From positions 1,922,001 through 1,986,000 of the forward strand of contig JBCAMK010000003.1 of NCBI GenBank assembly GCA_038503065.1: a stretch of 64,000 nt of DNA, read 5' to 3'. Positions 24,150 to 35,352 of the stretch are shown in pieces. A program made the position numbers and the translations under genes. Under the pieces are notes generated by a model. It saw nothing but the letters and a program-made list of their open reading frames with translations, did no database searches and was not told the DNA's origin. Position 1 is the stretch's first letter; every line of letters begins with the position of its first letter. Source of the DNA: Paragyromitra xinjiangensis. Lineage: Eukaryota; Ascomycota; Pezizomycetes; Pezizales; Discinaceae.

Positions 24150-25097
24150 ATGTACACCGGGCACATAAAAACGAATATCATACGCTCTTTCCTGAGCCTG
24201 GGTCTGGCCGACAGTATTGCCGGTGGAGTGGGATCGAAATCCTCTTCTACAACTTCGTTGGCGCTCTGTTTGGCCGACTCGCTGATTAAGTGTTATCTTA
24301 CATCTTCGAAGGATAAATCACTGGGCGAGAGGGATGCGGTTTTTGATGTTCGTCATCAAGCTATGCAGTATTTGAAATGGTGGAGAAATGGTTACTTATC
24401 TGCTTCTGGAGAACCCGGCGTTCCAGATGAAGCGATGCAAATTGTGCTTCGGATTTGGGAGGAGGGCTTGGAAAGAGGTCTTCCGACTGTTGAGATTTTG
24501 GGGCGTGTTGAAGCGGAACAGTCGAAGATACCAAACTCTTCCGTTTCAGTGGTGTGGGTTTTACCTATTGCCTTGATATTCTGGCGTGACCGAGAGCGGG
24601 CAATAGAGTTTGCTCGAAGCGCAGCTAGCGTGATATTTCCCACCGCCAAACATTTGGCTGGGTGGTACGTCAACGCTGTAGCGGCAGTGTTATGGGAGAG
24701 TGCTCAGAAACAAAATTTAAGGGTCGGAAAGGCCTTGCTAGGAAGGGGGTTCGAAGCGGAATTCATGCAACTTGGATTGCAGAATACGGAAGCAGCTGAG
24801 GATGTTCGAAAGGGTGTTGGCATTTTTCTGGAAACTAGTAGTTTCGAAGAGGGCTTGAGAGCCGCAACTCGCTATCACCCACAGACATCTATGGCATATG
24901 CTGGGATTGCGGGTGCTTGGTATGGTGATGGAGTGAAGGATGAAATAAAGCATACTGGAGCAGGTGGTGATCTGGTGAAGAGGGTTGGAGGGGCTCTTGG
25001 AGCACTGGCAAAGGTCTTGGAGAAGAAAGATGAGGATGAGATGCAGGTGATCGCTGCTAGTGTTCCTTTAGATGATGAATTTGAAGGAATGCTTTAG
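24150..25097 (+). CDS. ADP-ribosylglycohydrolase-like protein lacking metal-site residues
   Basis: An intronless frame of 315 residues. It matches the fungal/bacterial ADP-ribosylglycohydrolase family at several points: SLALCLADSLI, then YLKWWRNGYLS, a helix with VLPIALIFWRDRERAIEFA, and SFEEGL followed by AGIAGAWYGD near the C-terminus. This family removes ADP-ribose from proteins or small molecules using two magnesium ions held by acidic residues. Here the first acidic motif (usually T-D-D-T) is SSSTTS at residues 31-36, and the second (usually G-D-D-A-D-T) is YHPQTSM at 242-248, so the metal ligands are gone. The loop normally lying between the first helix and the first motif is also shortened. 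The frame remains open and codon-like, so it is either a pseudoenzyme or a young pseudogene. Start at 24150 is the first ATG. Confidence 0.72.
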   Translation: MYTGHIKTNIIRSFLSLGLADSIAGGVGSKSSSTTSLALCLADSLIKCYLTSSKDKSLGERDAVFDVRHQAMQYLKWWRNGYLSASGEPGVPDEAMQIVLRIWEEGLERGLPTVEILGRVEAEQSKIPNSSVSVVWVLPIALIFWRDRERAIEFARSAASVIFPTAKHLAGWYVNAVAAVLWESAQKQNLRVGKALLGRGFEAEFMQLGLQNTEAAEDVRKGVGIFLETSSFEEGLRAATRYHPQTSMAYAGIAGAWYGDGVKDEIKHTGAGGDLVKRVGGALGALAKVLEKKDEDEMQVIAASVPLDDEFEGML

Positions 25098-26716
25098 GAT
25101 TGTGTATGTTGGACCACGTGGCTCCCTTGGCTGTTTAGTCTCTGCTGAGGTGCTTTGGCTGCTATACTCGTTCAAAGAGCCACTCTAGGGGCTTGCAAGA
25201 GAACCTACATGTATCTATCCTAGTTCGGAAGTGACTTTGAAACAACTCTCATTTATCACTGATTTGGGAACTCTCCCCGTAAACAATTATGTCAAAAACG
25301 GCATAACCTATCTGAGGACCACCCAAGAGCTGACATGTAGGCTTGAAACCGAGAAAATCCTGCTCACTAGATGGGGAGAAACTGTGGGCCTATTTTCCGT
25401 TATGGATCCGGCTAATCAGAGACTATCAGATAATCTTCACGCGGCATTTCAGGATAAGCCCACCAGGGACAATGTCATTAAAACATCAACTAGTCTCTAT
25501 GAGGCCTTTTAAGAGGCAAATTTTTTGATAAAGAGGTATTGCATGAAGAGATATAGCGCCCGGCTCCGGTTGCAACAAAACCTCCCACAAAGCACGAGTA
25601 CGTAGTTTGTCTTACGAACTTGCATCCGGATCCTTCGGCGAGTAGGTATGCTGTTTTCAGGTTTGTCCAGCGCGCGTTAGATTTATATCATCGGCAGCTT
25701 CGGAAAAAAGCATCTCGGTGTCTCTTGTCAATGGTCTGATATTATTGGTGACGTAGGGTTGGGTCAGACATACATACGGCAGAGCAGTCAGGAGCATGCG
25801 GAAGTTATCGTGAGTTTTACCTTGATTGGGTATGGTATTGAGCTCCCACCCTTTTTTTCTAGGTGTGGGATAATTTGGGGGGCTATTTATTTTATTTTAT
25901 TCTTTGAGGCTGGAATTAGATATTCAACTGGGCATATTCCTATTGAAGACAGCGTTCAACTGTGCCATAAGTCAGCTGGTTGGATTTGTCTGGTGGTAGT
26001 CTGCCAATCTGGGTGAGTAATACTCATCATCAAATATCACTCGCATAAAATTACCATAGTTATGGGAATAGTCCAAAGAGCTTACGTGCCTCAGCTGAAT
26101 TGGTCAACAGTATTCTATCCACAGAGCTCTATCCACATTGAAATCCTTCTCACAGGCTAATTCTAGATTGTGTGGATCAAGGGCACTTGCAGTAGTGACA
26201 CACAGCACTTCGTAAAGATTCCATCTATATAATATTCCTCTCTCACTACAAATTGATATTCCCGCCATTACCCATAAATAACATTTCAAAGAAACAACAA
26301 GGAGAAACATAAATCGAGTCAGCTAGAAATAGGAAATTTAGACCACCGTCTATCCCACCTATCCCACAACCACCGAATAGTTCATGAAAGTGACATGGAT
26401 AGAAAAAAGAAGGAAGAAAACAAGAAAACAAGAAGTTTATTTCCCCCATCTATAGAAAACCCGCATCCCATGCACGCAAGAGCCAGTAGAAAAGGAAAAA
26501 AAAGAAAAAAGAAGTTATCATCGTATCGTATCAACCATACATACCGTACCTACCATGAACCCTTGTATACATGATCCGATCTCCTACCATGTTTGTGTTT
26601 CTCGCTTTTATTCTAATCCGCTCGCCACTGCAAACCATCTATAAGGATACCTTGCCCACTACCCTGCCAACACGCATTTTTACGCAACACCAGCAACATG
26701 CCAAACAAAAAACCCT
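25098..26716. other. Intergenic region with the HeLo-like relic
   Basis: Apart from the relic at 25231-25512, small frames such as 25759-26016 and 26104-26449 are AT-rich or homopolymeric and show no family. The right part is the 3' flank of the ABC-F gene and contains A-rich runs (26403-26515). Confidence 0.5.
25231..25512 (+). pseudogene. HeLo-like (prion-inhibition/propagation) domain relic
   Basis: A 93-codon open frame without an ATG. It contains NYVKNGITYLRTTQELTCRL followed by ETEKILLTRWGETVGLF, then DPANQRLSD and a helix. This resembles the start of HeLo-type domains of fungal NLR and incompatibility proteins, in which an L-E-T-x-K helix is followed by W-G-E-x-V-G-L. The frame ends at 25510-25512 after a partial domain, and no downstream NACHT or repeat domain is visible. 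I read it as a truncated copy. The assignment is from memory of the family pattern and needs a profile search. Confidence 0.42.
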
Positions 26717-29700
26717 TTATTCCGCCTCATCATCTGTATCTACCGGCTTCGGTGTTCCCTTCGGGCTGTTCAACCACTCCAAGTACCTCAACCGTCTCCT
26801 CACCTCGCGCTCCTTGAGTTGCTTCTTCGTGAACTTCTTCTTCTTGCTCTTCCTGGCTTTGAACTCCATGTCACCACCATCTTCAGCATCCGAGTTTGCC
26901 GCTGAGTTAACAGCGGAGCTTTGGACGCTAGACGCGACACTGGAACCAGGAGCAGAATCAAGCATGGGTGCAGCAAGAAGGGAACCGTTGATCTTTTTGA
27001 TCATGCGACCGGCTTCAACATGCCATTCTTCGTTGGAAAGAGATGAAAGGAATTGTGCGTCGTGGGAGATTAGGCAGACACCGCCACGGAATTCTCTAAT
27101 GGCTGTGGCAAGGGCGCCGAGCGATTCGCGGTCGAGATAATTGGTTGGCTCGTCGAGAATCAGGAGATGAGGTTTCGGCCACATGGCAGCGGCAATCACG
27201 ACTATTGGAATTAAGTCAGTTGAAGTCTAATAGCATCTGGAGAAAGAAGAGAAACAAACCTTTGACTTTCTGACCGCCTGACAAACCACCAATCTCATTG
27301 TTCATCGCAATATCCGCTGGCAATCCGACATCCTCAAAATGTTTGCTAATACTCTCTACGTTCAACTCCCTGTACCCCATCCCCTCTCTGGCAGACTCCG
27401 CATCATCGAAGTCTTGCACAAGTTTCCCAAATCCGTGCTCAAAGAGCGTCTCTCGGGAAATCATGTTGTTGAACTTCGGGTTTAGACCAACCCACTTCGT
27501 TTCATACTGGAAACTCTTCTTCCACTTCTGTCTACCGACAAGGGCTTCAATTCGCTTCCCGCCAGATCCGTCCCCGAGGTCAATAGGTTTCTCAAGCATT
27601 TGCTGGTCTTCAGCAGTTAGGAGACGCGTATCCTTCATAGAGACTTCCTTATCCGTTCCGTTCGCGAAACGCCATTGAAGATACTGAGAGGGTGTCTTCT
27701 CTAGATGCATTGCTACGTGATGAAGCGATTGCTGTGCCATGTATCCAACACGCAAGTTAGGGTGCTTCTCGACTTTGCCGCGTTGCGGGATCATTTCTCC
27801 GGTAAGGATTTTGACAAGAGTTGATTTACCAGCACCGTTGGCGCCGATGATGGCGATGCGGGAGGAGAGGGAGAGGGAACAAGTTATGTCGTACAAGGAT
27901 GGTTTGGGGGAGTTTGGATAGGTATAGGTGACGTTCGTCATTTTTATGATCGAGCGTGTAGAGGATTTGACTCCAGTAAGAAGACCCGGAGGAGGGAAAA
28001 AGAACTTTACGGAAGAAGCATCGAGCGTGTAGTATGCCTTTCCCTCGGGGCGGACCTTGACGAATCTTTTCGCTATCTGTTAGCACCAAAACGTTAAGTG
28101 GCGCAAGGGTAAAAACTTACTCGGAAAGGTTGCCCTTATAATAAGCTAACTTTTTCTCCTCGTAGTGAATAATGTCCGTACAAACCGCATCCAAGAACTT
28201 TGAGTCGTGAGAAACGATTAAACTAGTAATCTCTGTATGTTCCTTGAGATAGTCTTGCAGCCATTTTACGTTGGTGACGTCCAAGTGATTAGTCGGTTCG
28301 TCCAACAACAGGACCTCTGCACGCCTTAACATCGCTTCTGCAAGAGCCAACTTCATTTTCCATCCTCCGGAGAGTTGGCTAACATTCATGCCTGCTCTCT
28401 CCCCTTCGAACCCGACGGATCGGAGTGTCTCCTTAATTTCTTCATCAGAGTGACCTGTCTCGCCGGCGTCTTTAAGGGCAATTTGAATGTATTCGACGAT
28501 GCTCATATCGCGTTCTTCAGTTTGCTTGTGCTCGACGAAACAAGTGCGAAGCTCCTCCTTCGAGGGAAACCCTTCTAACTTACCCTCGCTGATGGAGCGC
28601 ATAAGTGTAGACTTCCCGGCACCGTTGCGGCCGCAAAGGCCATAGCGGTGACCTTTATAGAGCTTTAGGTTGGTATGATTGAGCAACATCATACCACCGT
28701 AGGCAAGCGAGAAATCAGCATTAACGATTTCGACCTCAGTGTTACCGTCATCTTCAACAATACCGTCGCCGAACCTCTTCAAGGACTCCTCTCTTGCCCA
28801 GTTTTCGATATCAGACGAGATCTTCTTCGCTTCCTCTTCACTGTTTTCAGCAGCAATGACATAACGAAGATATGGTGCAGCGCAGTTATGAATCCGCTTC
28901 CATTCCTGGACGACAATCGCCTCACGGATCATACCCGCGACGTATCGGCGCACACCTTCGTTCTCCCATGTTTTCTGTTCTGATGGCTTGACCTTGACAC
29001 GGTTGATCAACTCCTTCTCAACTTCCTCAACGCTGATTCTCTCTGGGGCGGATCCGTCAACGCCAACCGCACCAATCTTCATGGCCTTCTCCATGGTTGC
29101 ATTTGCGACTTTAGCAAGGCCACGAACGACAGGAAGGGATGCGGTATCTTCGATGCGCTTTACGCCGGGCTGTAAGCGGGGAAGAAACTCGCGGGCTTCG
29201 ACGGGGTCGTGAACGAGTTTGGTGAGATTCTCAACAACGATGACAGTTTGGCGGAGAACATCTTGAGATGTTTGGGGGGAAGTGAGGGAACGTTCCAGGA
29301 GAGGGGTAAGGAGGGAGAGGACGGGAGATGTGACAATGGCGATAAAAGTTGTTTGACTAAACGTTTCTTAGATAAAGTCATAAAATATTGAATTGGAGAA
29401 GGGAACAAACCTGAGATCGTGAATAGCACTTTGTAGCGTCTCTTTCGATGGTTCTTTCATCGTCTTGATAAGCGTTGGGATATGCTTGCTCACATCATCA
29501 TTGCTGAGTAATTTGGCTAAACTGGTCATGGTCTTGACAGCAGCTCTTGACACTTCCGTCTTGAGGTCGTGCATGCCACTTTCAACAACCGGAATCAAGC
29601 GCTCGAGTTCACGGCCCATGACGTTCTTGAGAAACCCATCCCTCGCGGCAGCCTTCTCGGCAATCTTCCCGATCTGCTGCAGGGCTCCAACTCGCCCTTG

Positions 29701-30177
29701 CCATTTGGCGCCGGGACTCTTCAGATAGGTCTGAAGGACACGGATAAGTCCTACAACAAGCGCCTCCTCCTTCAACAGAACAAAGATAGCATCGATGGCA
29801 TATTGGGCGGCTTCGCGGACGACAGATCCTTTATCAGCCAAGCCGTCGAGAACGTTGGCAAGTGTAGATTGGAGTAACAGGATTTCGGTTATGGGTGATT
29901 TCGGTGGAAGTGACTCGTATAAAGCCCCATAGACGATCATGGCGGATTCTCGGTTAGTGCCAGATTTCTTATCGTTGGCGGCTTTGGCAAGCGCGGGGAT
30001 AAGCTGGTCGAGATAGTGGTGTGCCACCTCCGGATTAGCGGTGATGGCAGAACAAAGCGCGAGTGAAGCATCGAGTGAGGCTTGCGAGGTCTTTGCAGAG
30101 AAAACAGCAGCGAGACTTGACGGGATGTCGATATCGAGCGAGAGGGAGGCCATCGAGGCGTCGAGGACTCCGGGCAT
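26717..30177 (-). CDS. New1/Elf1 (EF-3 family) ABC-F ATPase
   Basis: Four exons (29411-30177, 28121-29356, 27260-28065, 26717-27201) give 1097 residues. HEAT repeats fill roughly residues 20-340. ABC domain 1 has Walker A GRNGAGKST (about 498), signature LSGGW and Walker B LLLDEPTNHLD. ABC domain 2 has Walker A GANGAGKST (about 742), a chromodomain insertion beginning YETKWVGLNPK (about 853), signature LSGGQ and Walker B LILDEPTNYLD. The family is fungal and ribosome-bound: EF-3 clears deacylated tRNA during elongation, and New1/Elf1 acts at termination and ribosome release or in mRNA export. I favour New1/Elf1 over EF-3 because the C-terminus is the basic stretch KKKKFTKKQLKEREVRRR followed by a WLNSPKGTPKPVDTDDE-type tail rather than the EF-3 lysine block. 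The third exon begins at an unusual AAAAG acceptor (28066), chosen because it restores SEFVKVRPEG. Confidence 0.92.
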
Positions 30178-30439
30178 CTGACGGTGAAGTGATATCTCGT
30201 GAATGAGACTCGGATAAGAGCTGAAAATATAAAACTTTTGAGCTTTCGAAGAGAAGAAACTATCGGTTTAACTCGTAAAAATCTAGTGAAAAAATTGCTC
30301 GAAAGCTGGCCAAAAAGATAGCTAGAAAAAAGAAAAAAAAGATGGAGTGGAGATTTGGCGAAGTGCCTATCGAATTTTTCCTGGGTGTTCTTTCAAGCTC
30401 TGTCTTTCCTTTCTTGGAGAAGAGCAGATTTCATGAACC

Positions 30440-30506
30440 AGGAGAAGAAAGGAAAGGGAGGGGGGAGGTAGGAGGGAAGGAGAGAGGAGAGGGAGGAGGG
30501 GAGATG
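30440..30506 (-). promoter_or_regulatory. Pyrimidine-rich promoter tract of the ABC-F gene
   Basis: On the minus strand this 67-bp stretch is almost purely C and T and lies 263-329 bp upstream of the ATG at 30177. CT-rich tracts upstream of start sites are typical of highly expressed filamentous-fungal genes. Confidence 0.45.
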
Positions 30507-31610
30507 TGTTCTGAAGTGAGGTTGCAGAGAAGATGAGTGGAAGCTCCCTAGGGTAAAAAAAAAATCCGCAAGAGGGGTTTTCGGCCAAGCCCTTATCACA
30601 TGGGGCTGGTCCACCCGTTGTTAGCGTGCAAAAATAGATAAGGCGAAAGCTTGGCCTGCAACAATTACAAATCTTGCGTCTTGAGCCTCAACTTCCGGTT
30701 GGTCGGGTGTGCTACCTTGAGGCCAAGACACAAATTCTCACTCGGCGATGACATGCAAGCTGGGTATGAGTTCCATCAAAGTGTTTCAAATTAGCGTTAG
30801 TAGCTAACTGTCGGTTCAGGGCTAGAATGTTAGAAAAACAAACCTAGGGCTTCGGTTCTTTGTAGATTGTTACTGGAAAAGGAGAAAAAAGAGGGATGAG
30901 TGGGGAGATAAATAGGGGGCCCCGGGTGCTATAGCTCTTTATCAGCATGCTTGGGGGATACGTAGCATGAAATAGGCTGGGTATTCAATGCAAATAAAGG
31001 TAAATAAGTATGTTGGGTCAGAAGATTGGAGGAGGGCAGTCAAAGCTAGGATGAATGAGCTGAGAAATGGTATAGGCCTGACGCTGCAAATCAATTAATC
31101 TCATGCAGAATTTGATCATAGCACACGAGCCTGTAATGCCATGCCTGAAAGGAACTTGAATGCTCTAGAGTAGCTCGATTGGATCTCGAGAGAATTCTGA
31201 GTGATAAACCATGAATCTTCTTGGCTCTCGGGCCATCACCCGCTGGTATTAACTTTCGGTAAGGGTGAGATATAAAGTAGAGGGGTTGGGGAAAATCGCA
31301 TGTTGTGTTGAGCCAGGGTAGATGGAACAGGGTAGCTGATGGAAACCTCTGACAGCTTCGTCACTTATGCATTCATACTAGTTGGTGAAAAGGGACACGT
31401 GGGCTTGGGTCGCTGGTCGTGCTTAATTATCGACGATTCTTTGGCCACAATTTCTTCCCACGTTTCCGCTTCCCTTCTCATCACTGCTGCCACTTGCTCA
31501 GGCTATCTCTTTACGAACATCGGATCAATCATTTTGCTCTCTGATCACGCATCGGTCTGCTCGCTTCGACTATAAAGTTTTGCGATAACGAGTATTTTTT
31601 ACGACTTTTG

Positions 31611-31793
31611 ATGGAAGGAGTACTGAGCCAGGTCCACCAGCGACTTCTGGAGCCTCTCGCCTATGTTTTGTTATTCGCCTGCGCTATTCTTATTTTACAA
31701 CCATTCTTACTACTCCTCAGCTGGGCTTTCCGTGATTTGTTCATTGTCCCTCAAGGTTCTGCAGCATATTACTCTATGTTGGAGGTTGACTGA
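31611..31793 (+). CDS. Small hypothetical membrane protein
   Basis: A 60-codon frame opens at ATG 31611, 35 bp after a TATAAA motif (31571-31576). Residues about 16-40 form one strongly hydrophobic segment (LAYVLLFACAILILQPFLLL), flanked by a short polar N-terminus and a polar tail. No family is recognised. Support is limited to the open frame, the hydrophobic helix and the TATA motif; the very short implied leader argues against it. Confidence 0.28.
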   Translation: MEGVLSQVHQRLLEPLAYVLLFACAILILQPFLLLLSWAFRDLFIVPQGSAAYYSMLEVD

Positions 31794-32466
31794 TACGTAT
31801 TGAGGCCTTGCTATTGTTCTCATCGTGTTCATTGGCGGGCAGTGTCAAAGAGTAGCAATTGAGGCGTGTTAAAGTATGGGATTACTCGAAGTTTGAATTA
31901 TGGTTTATATGTTATGGTGCCATGCATCACTGGTGTTTTACGGTGGTGTGTAAGTGGAGGATGGGTGGGAACATCCGTAATCATGGGTGGGCGTCGATGA
32001 TGCTTTTAAGATATTGTTACTCCAGATTAGATTAATGGTTGGTAAGGCTCATAGCACCTTTTGTCTTTGGTTGTGTCTTTTGGGTACCGAGTACACTGCT
32101 AGAAGGACTAAATGTATAGTGATACAAGAGGAGTTGGTTATGGTTTAACGTATGCTTGAACTGGACCTGAAGTTACTCAAAATACGAGCGTGTTAAAGTG
32201 TCACGGGTCCAATCAGTCGTATATAGTGCTGGACTCCTGCTGAGCACTCAAGCTATTAAAGCAACGTCATCATTATCTTCTCTCCCCCCTTTCCCATGTC
32301 TTTAATTGCTCCCAAACATTCAATCCCTTCAATTTACTTTTCACTTACCTCTGTATTTGTACGTGTCGGCCTGTTGACGACTAGATTGCCTCCAAGGGTT
32401 CTCTTTTGTTATCTGGCAGTTGATATTTATATCAAATTATAACCGACCTCGAAATACCTTCTGCGA

Positions 32467-33017
32467 ATGAAATACTCTCTGCTATTCCAGATCTCCCTCT
32501 TGGCCCGTCTATGGAACCTATCCGAGAAGCTGCATCAACATCAGTATCACCTTGCTCCATGCCTCTCGGAAAACCCCACCCAAACGGCCATGGAACCATC
32601 CAAAACAAATCGACTATTCCTTTGGGCTGCCCGCAAAGACTACATCAAACTAACCAAACTAAGAATCTCCGCAGGCTGCAGCAACCCATCTAGTGATACA
32701 GCGCTCCACATAGCAGCCGCCCATGGATCTAAACGCATCGTCAAATACCTACTCTGCAAAGGAGCCAACATGAACACTCTCAACGGTCGCGGATTCAGCC
32801 CACTACATCTGGTAGCTGCGTACGACCGAGTACATCACGTCTTTTAGGAGCTGGGGCAGAGGTAAACGCTTGGGGTACAGATGGGTACACTGCGCTCCAT
32901 CTTGCGGTTGGTGCGGGGGGTTTACACGCTTTGAAGATGCTTTTGGATGGTGGGGCAGATGTGGATGCTGTTGAGAGAGGGAATGGGGATATGGCACTTT
33001 TATTGCGGGCTAGGTGA
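32467..33017 (+). pseudogene. Ankyrin-repeat gene broken by a frameshift
   Basis: The first frame (32467-32847) encodes an N-terminal region and ankyrin repeats (DTALHIAAAHGSKRIVKYLL, then GFSPLHLVAAYDR). It runs into TAG at 32845-32847. A second frame, shifted and starting at about 32841, continues the same repeat (LLGAGAEVN) and adds another (GYTALHLAVGAGGLHALKML) before TGA at 33015-33017. The repeat register shows that about one residue is missing at the junction, so a one- or two-base indel broke the gene. An intron is unlikely because the available GT...AG spans there are under 40 bp. It lies 1 kb upstream of an intact F-box/ankyrin gene and may be a decayed relative. Confidence 0.72.
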
Positions 33018-33981
33018 GAATGGGTAGTGTTAGCTTGGCTCGAAAACTTTGAGATGTTTTATTTGTATGGGTATAAACCTGCCTGGCATCGGCTACTCAG
33101 GAGTATCATTATATGGTATGCCTTTGTGTCTCATACTTCTATCGGTCGATTCGGGCTTGCTGATCATAGTCCCACAGTCTGGAGATATAGTTGGGATATC
33201 TCTTTTCGAGAGGGCCTGATTAATAGGGGCTCACTTTGAGGAACTTGATGAATTGTTGATCAAGTAGTTTACGGGGTTGGCGTTGGATACGTAAATTAGC
33301 TACTACCACTACTACTACTTTACGGGGTTGGCGAGGGATAATATGATTGCCCTGGTTGCTGAGGGACTACGGTTGATGAGGTACGATTCATAGGTGATCA
33401 CTCGGTTACGATGGGATTTTAGGTAGAGATGGAGCTTTAGCTCCTAGCTCTAAAAGCGTTACTCATCTACTCCTACGAGCTAGGTGTTCTTGCGGAGGCT
33501 CCGCTTAGTGCTGGAGGTTTGTGTTTCATCTTTTATGGCTTGTCTCTGTGGTGATGACTATCTGATCTATCACTCGTATTCTAGCTCCAGTGCAATTCAG
33601 CGGTTATTAGTTTCTATTTTTTAAGCACTAATATAGACTTTTAGGCATGACCTATCATCACTCTTCTTTCTAGGCACCAAGCTTATCAATCCCGTTGGCG
33701 TAGCCGGAGCCGGCAAGTCCCGTGTAGAGTAGATATGTGCTAGCCTCGGGTAGCTTAGCGCTGGCTTGTACCACCATGGAAACATCGACCCATGAATTTG
33801 GAACCTAACCGCCAACGCGACATGACAATTTAGGCGGAACTTTCAACAGCTACGAATTTCCTAAGCGTAAGTGACTCTTGTATCTCGTTAAAAGATATAT
33901 TGCTAACAGATCCCCAGACTGGTACCAGCAGCTCCTAATCCAGCTCTTAATCCAGCTCCCACAGCCCTCAAAAGCTTACCA
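33018..33981. other. Intergenic region, 1 kb
   Basis: A 14-base word TTTACGGGGTTGGC occurs twice (about 33268 and 33319) around a TAC/TACCAC microsatellite. This may be the decayed tail of the ankyrin pseudogene. No gene is seen. Confidence 0.45.
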
Positions 33982-35352
33982 ATGAAACTACTCGATCTTC
34001 CAAATGAGCTCCTCTTACACATTGCACTGTTCCTGGACCACCCTAAACACCTCTTCTCCTTCCTCCGGGCCAACCGACACCTCTCCATCCTTCTTCCCCC
34101 AGTCCTAAAACGCCTCGCAGCAACCCACACCAGCAGCACCATAATACAGATATTCTGGACCGCGATCACGCGCAATAGCGAAGCACTGCAATCGTTACTT
34201 GAGACAGGTGCAGGAGTCACTATTAGCAACAAAAGCGGAAGCACGTTACACGAAGTACCCGGAAGAGGCGGAAACATCGACCAAATCATTGCGCAGGCCG
34301 CAACTATCTCGATCTGCAGAAATGAGGGTACGTACAGACGCTATACAGGATCAGGTCTTCACTGGGCCATAAAGACGGGAGGTGGGAAATTATTAAAACT
34401 ACTCCTGAATGGTGGCGCGGATATAGAGAATACAGATTCTGAGCTTAAAACGCCACTTGATCTTGCGGCATCAATTGGGAATGCGGAATTGGTCAGGGTG
34501 CTGTTGGAGAAGGGGGCAGACAGGTCTTCGAGGGCGCGGTTTGGGTGTACGCCGTTGCATAGAGCAAGGGATAAAGCGCATATGGAGGCGTTTGGAGCTC
34601 TGCTCGAGGAAAATGGTGCTGCCATCAGATACAAAGATGGCGCGCATCTGATACACGTAGTCGCAGCACACCCCTTTGGTGATGATGTTGATGCTATCCA
34701 GATGCTGCTGCAACGGGGGGCAAAGGTCACCGATAAGGACGATCTCGGACAAACAGCTCTCCACTTTGCTGCCGGCGCAGGGAATAGAAAAATAGTCCAG
34801 CTACTCCTCGAAAAAGGTGCCGACGTCAATTATGTCGGGAAGACTAGTTCTGTAATATCCCTGGCGTGTAAAGGCGGTCACATTGAGGTGGCCAAAATAC
34901 TCTTCGATAAAGCCTCTCTCAGTTTCCGGGATAATAAGAAGATGACACCTTTGCATCTGGCAATAGAGCATCTCAACTACGATGATGTAGTCCCTCTGCT
35001 TCTTAGAAAAGGGTTCAGTGTGGATGTGCGGGACGCATCGGGCGCTACACCTCTTCGCCTGGCGGTTTTTGCTGGCAAGATAGACGTGGCAGAACTACTG
35101 GTTGAGTATGGCGCAGATGTTAATGCCGTGGATAGCTCTTCTCAAACTGCACTTCATCTGGTCGCGACAAGGGAGATAAGGAAAAATGAATATAGTATCA
35201 CTAGACTTCTGCTTGATTCGGGAGCCGATGTGAATATCCAAGACGCTGATGGCATGACAGCGCTCCATTATGCGGTATCGAAAGGGAAAGAGAGACTTAT
35301 CAATTTGCTGATGGGAGCGAGGCCTGACGGATTGGGAAACTTGGTCATTTGA
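33982..35352 (+). CDS. F-box and ankyrin-repeat protein
   Basis: Intronless, 456 residues. Residues 2-45 match an F-box (LLDLPNELLLHIALFLDHPK, then LFSFLRANRHL), the Skp1-binding module of SCF ubiquitin ligases. From about residue 125 to the end there are nine or ten ankyrin repeats, for example LLKLLLNGGADIE, GQTALHFAAGAGNRKIVQLL, TPLRLAVFAGKIDVAELLVE and MTALHYAVSKGKERLI. The expected role is substrate recruitment to an SCF ligase through the ankyrin surface; the target is unknown. The ATG at 33982 begins exactly at the F-box, and the stop at 35350-35352 ends within the last repeat. It converges with the chromo-like gene on the opposite strand. Confidence 0.9.
   Translation: MKLLDLPNELLLHIALFLDHPKHLFSFLRANRHLSILLPPVLKRLAATHTSSTIIQIFWTAITRNSEALQSLLETGAGVTISNKSGSTLHEVPGRGGNIDQIIAQAATISICRNEGTYRRYTGSGLHWAIKTGGGKLLKLLLNGGADIENTDSELKTPLDLAASIGNAELVRVLLEKGADRSSRARFGCTPLHRARDKAHMEAFGALLEENGAAIRYKDGAHLIHVVAAHPFGDDVDAIQMLLQRGAKVTDKDDLGQTALHFAAGAGNRKIVQLLLEKGADVNYVGKTSSVISLACKGGHIEVAKILFDKASLSFRDNKKMTPLHLAIEHLNYDDVVPLLLRKGFSVDVRDASGATPLRLAVFAGKIDVAELLVEYGADVNAVDSSSQTALHLVATREIRKNEYSITRLLLDSGADVNIQDADGMTALHYAVSKGKERLINLLMGARPDGLGNLVI

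Larger units (their letters stand above)
30178..32466. other. Intergenic region with a pyrimidine tract and one tiny ORF
   Basis: The left part is the promoter of the ABC-F gene, with a polypurine run at 30440-30506 (pyrimidine-rich on the gene strand). The frame at 30342-30536 is low complexity from this tract. A 60-codon frame at 31611-31793 is listed separately. Nothing else is recognised. Confidence 0.55.

Noticed and set aside
30342..30536. 64-codon plus-strand frame
   Set aside because: Low-complexity Gly/Glu/Arg run produced by the polypurine promoter tract.
33903..34829. Minus-strand open frames
   Set aside because: Antisense shadows of the F-box/ankyrin coding sequence.
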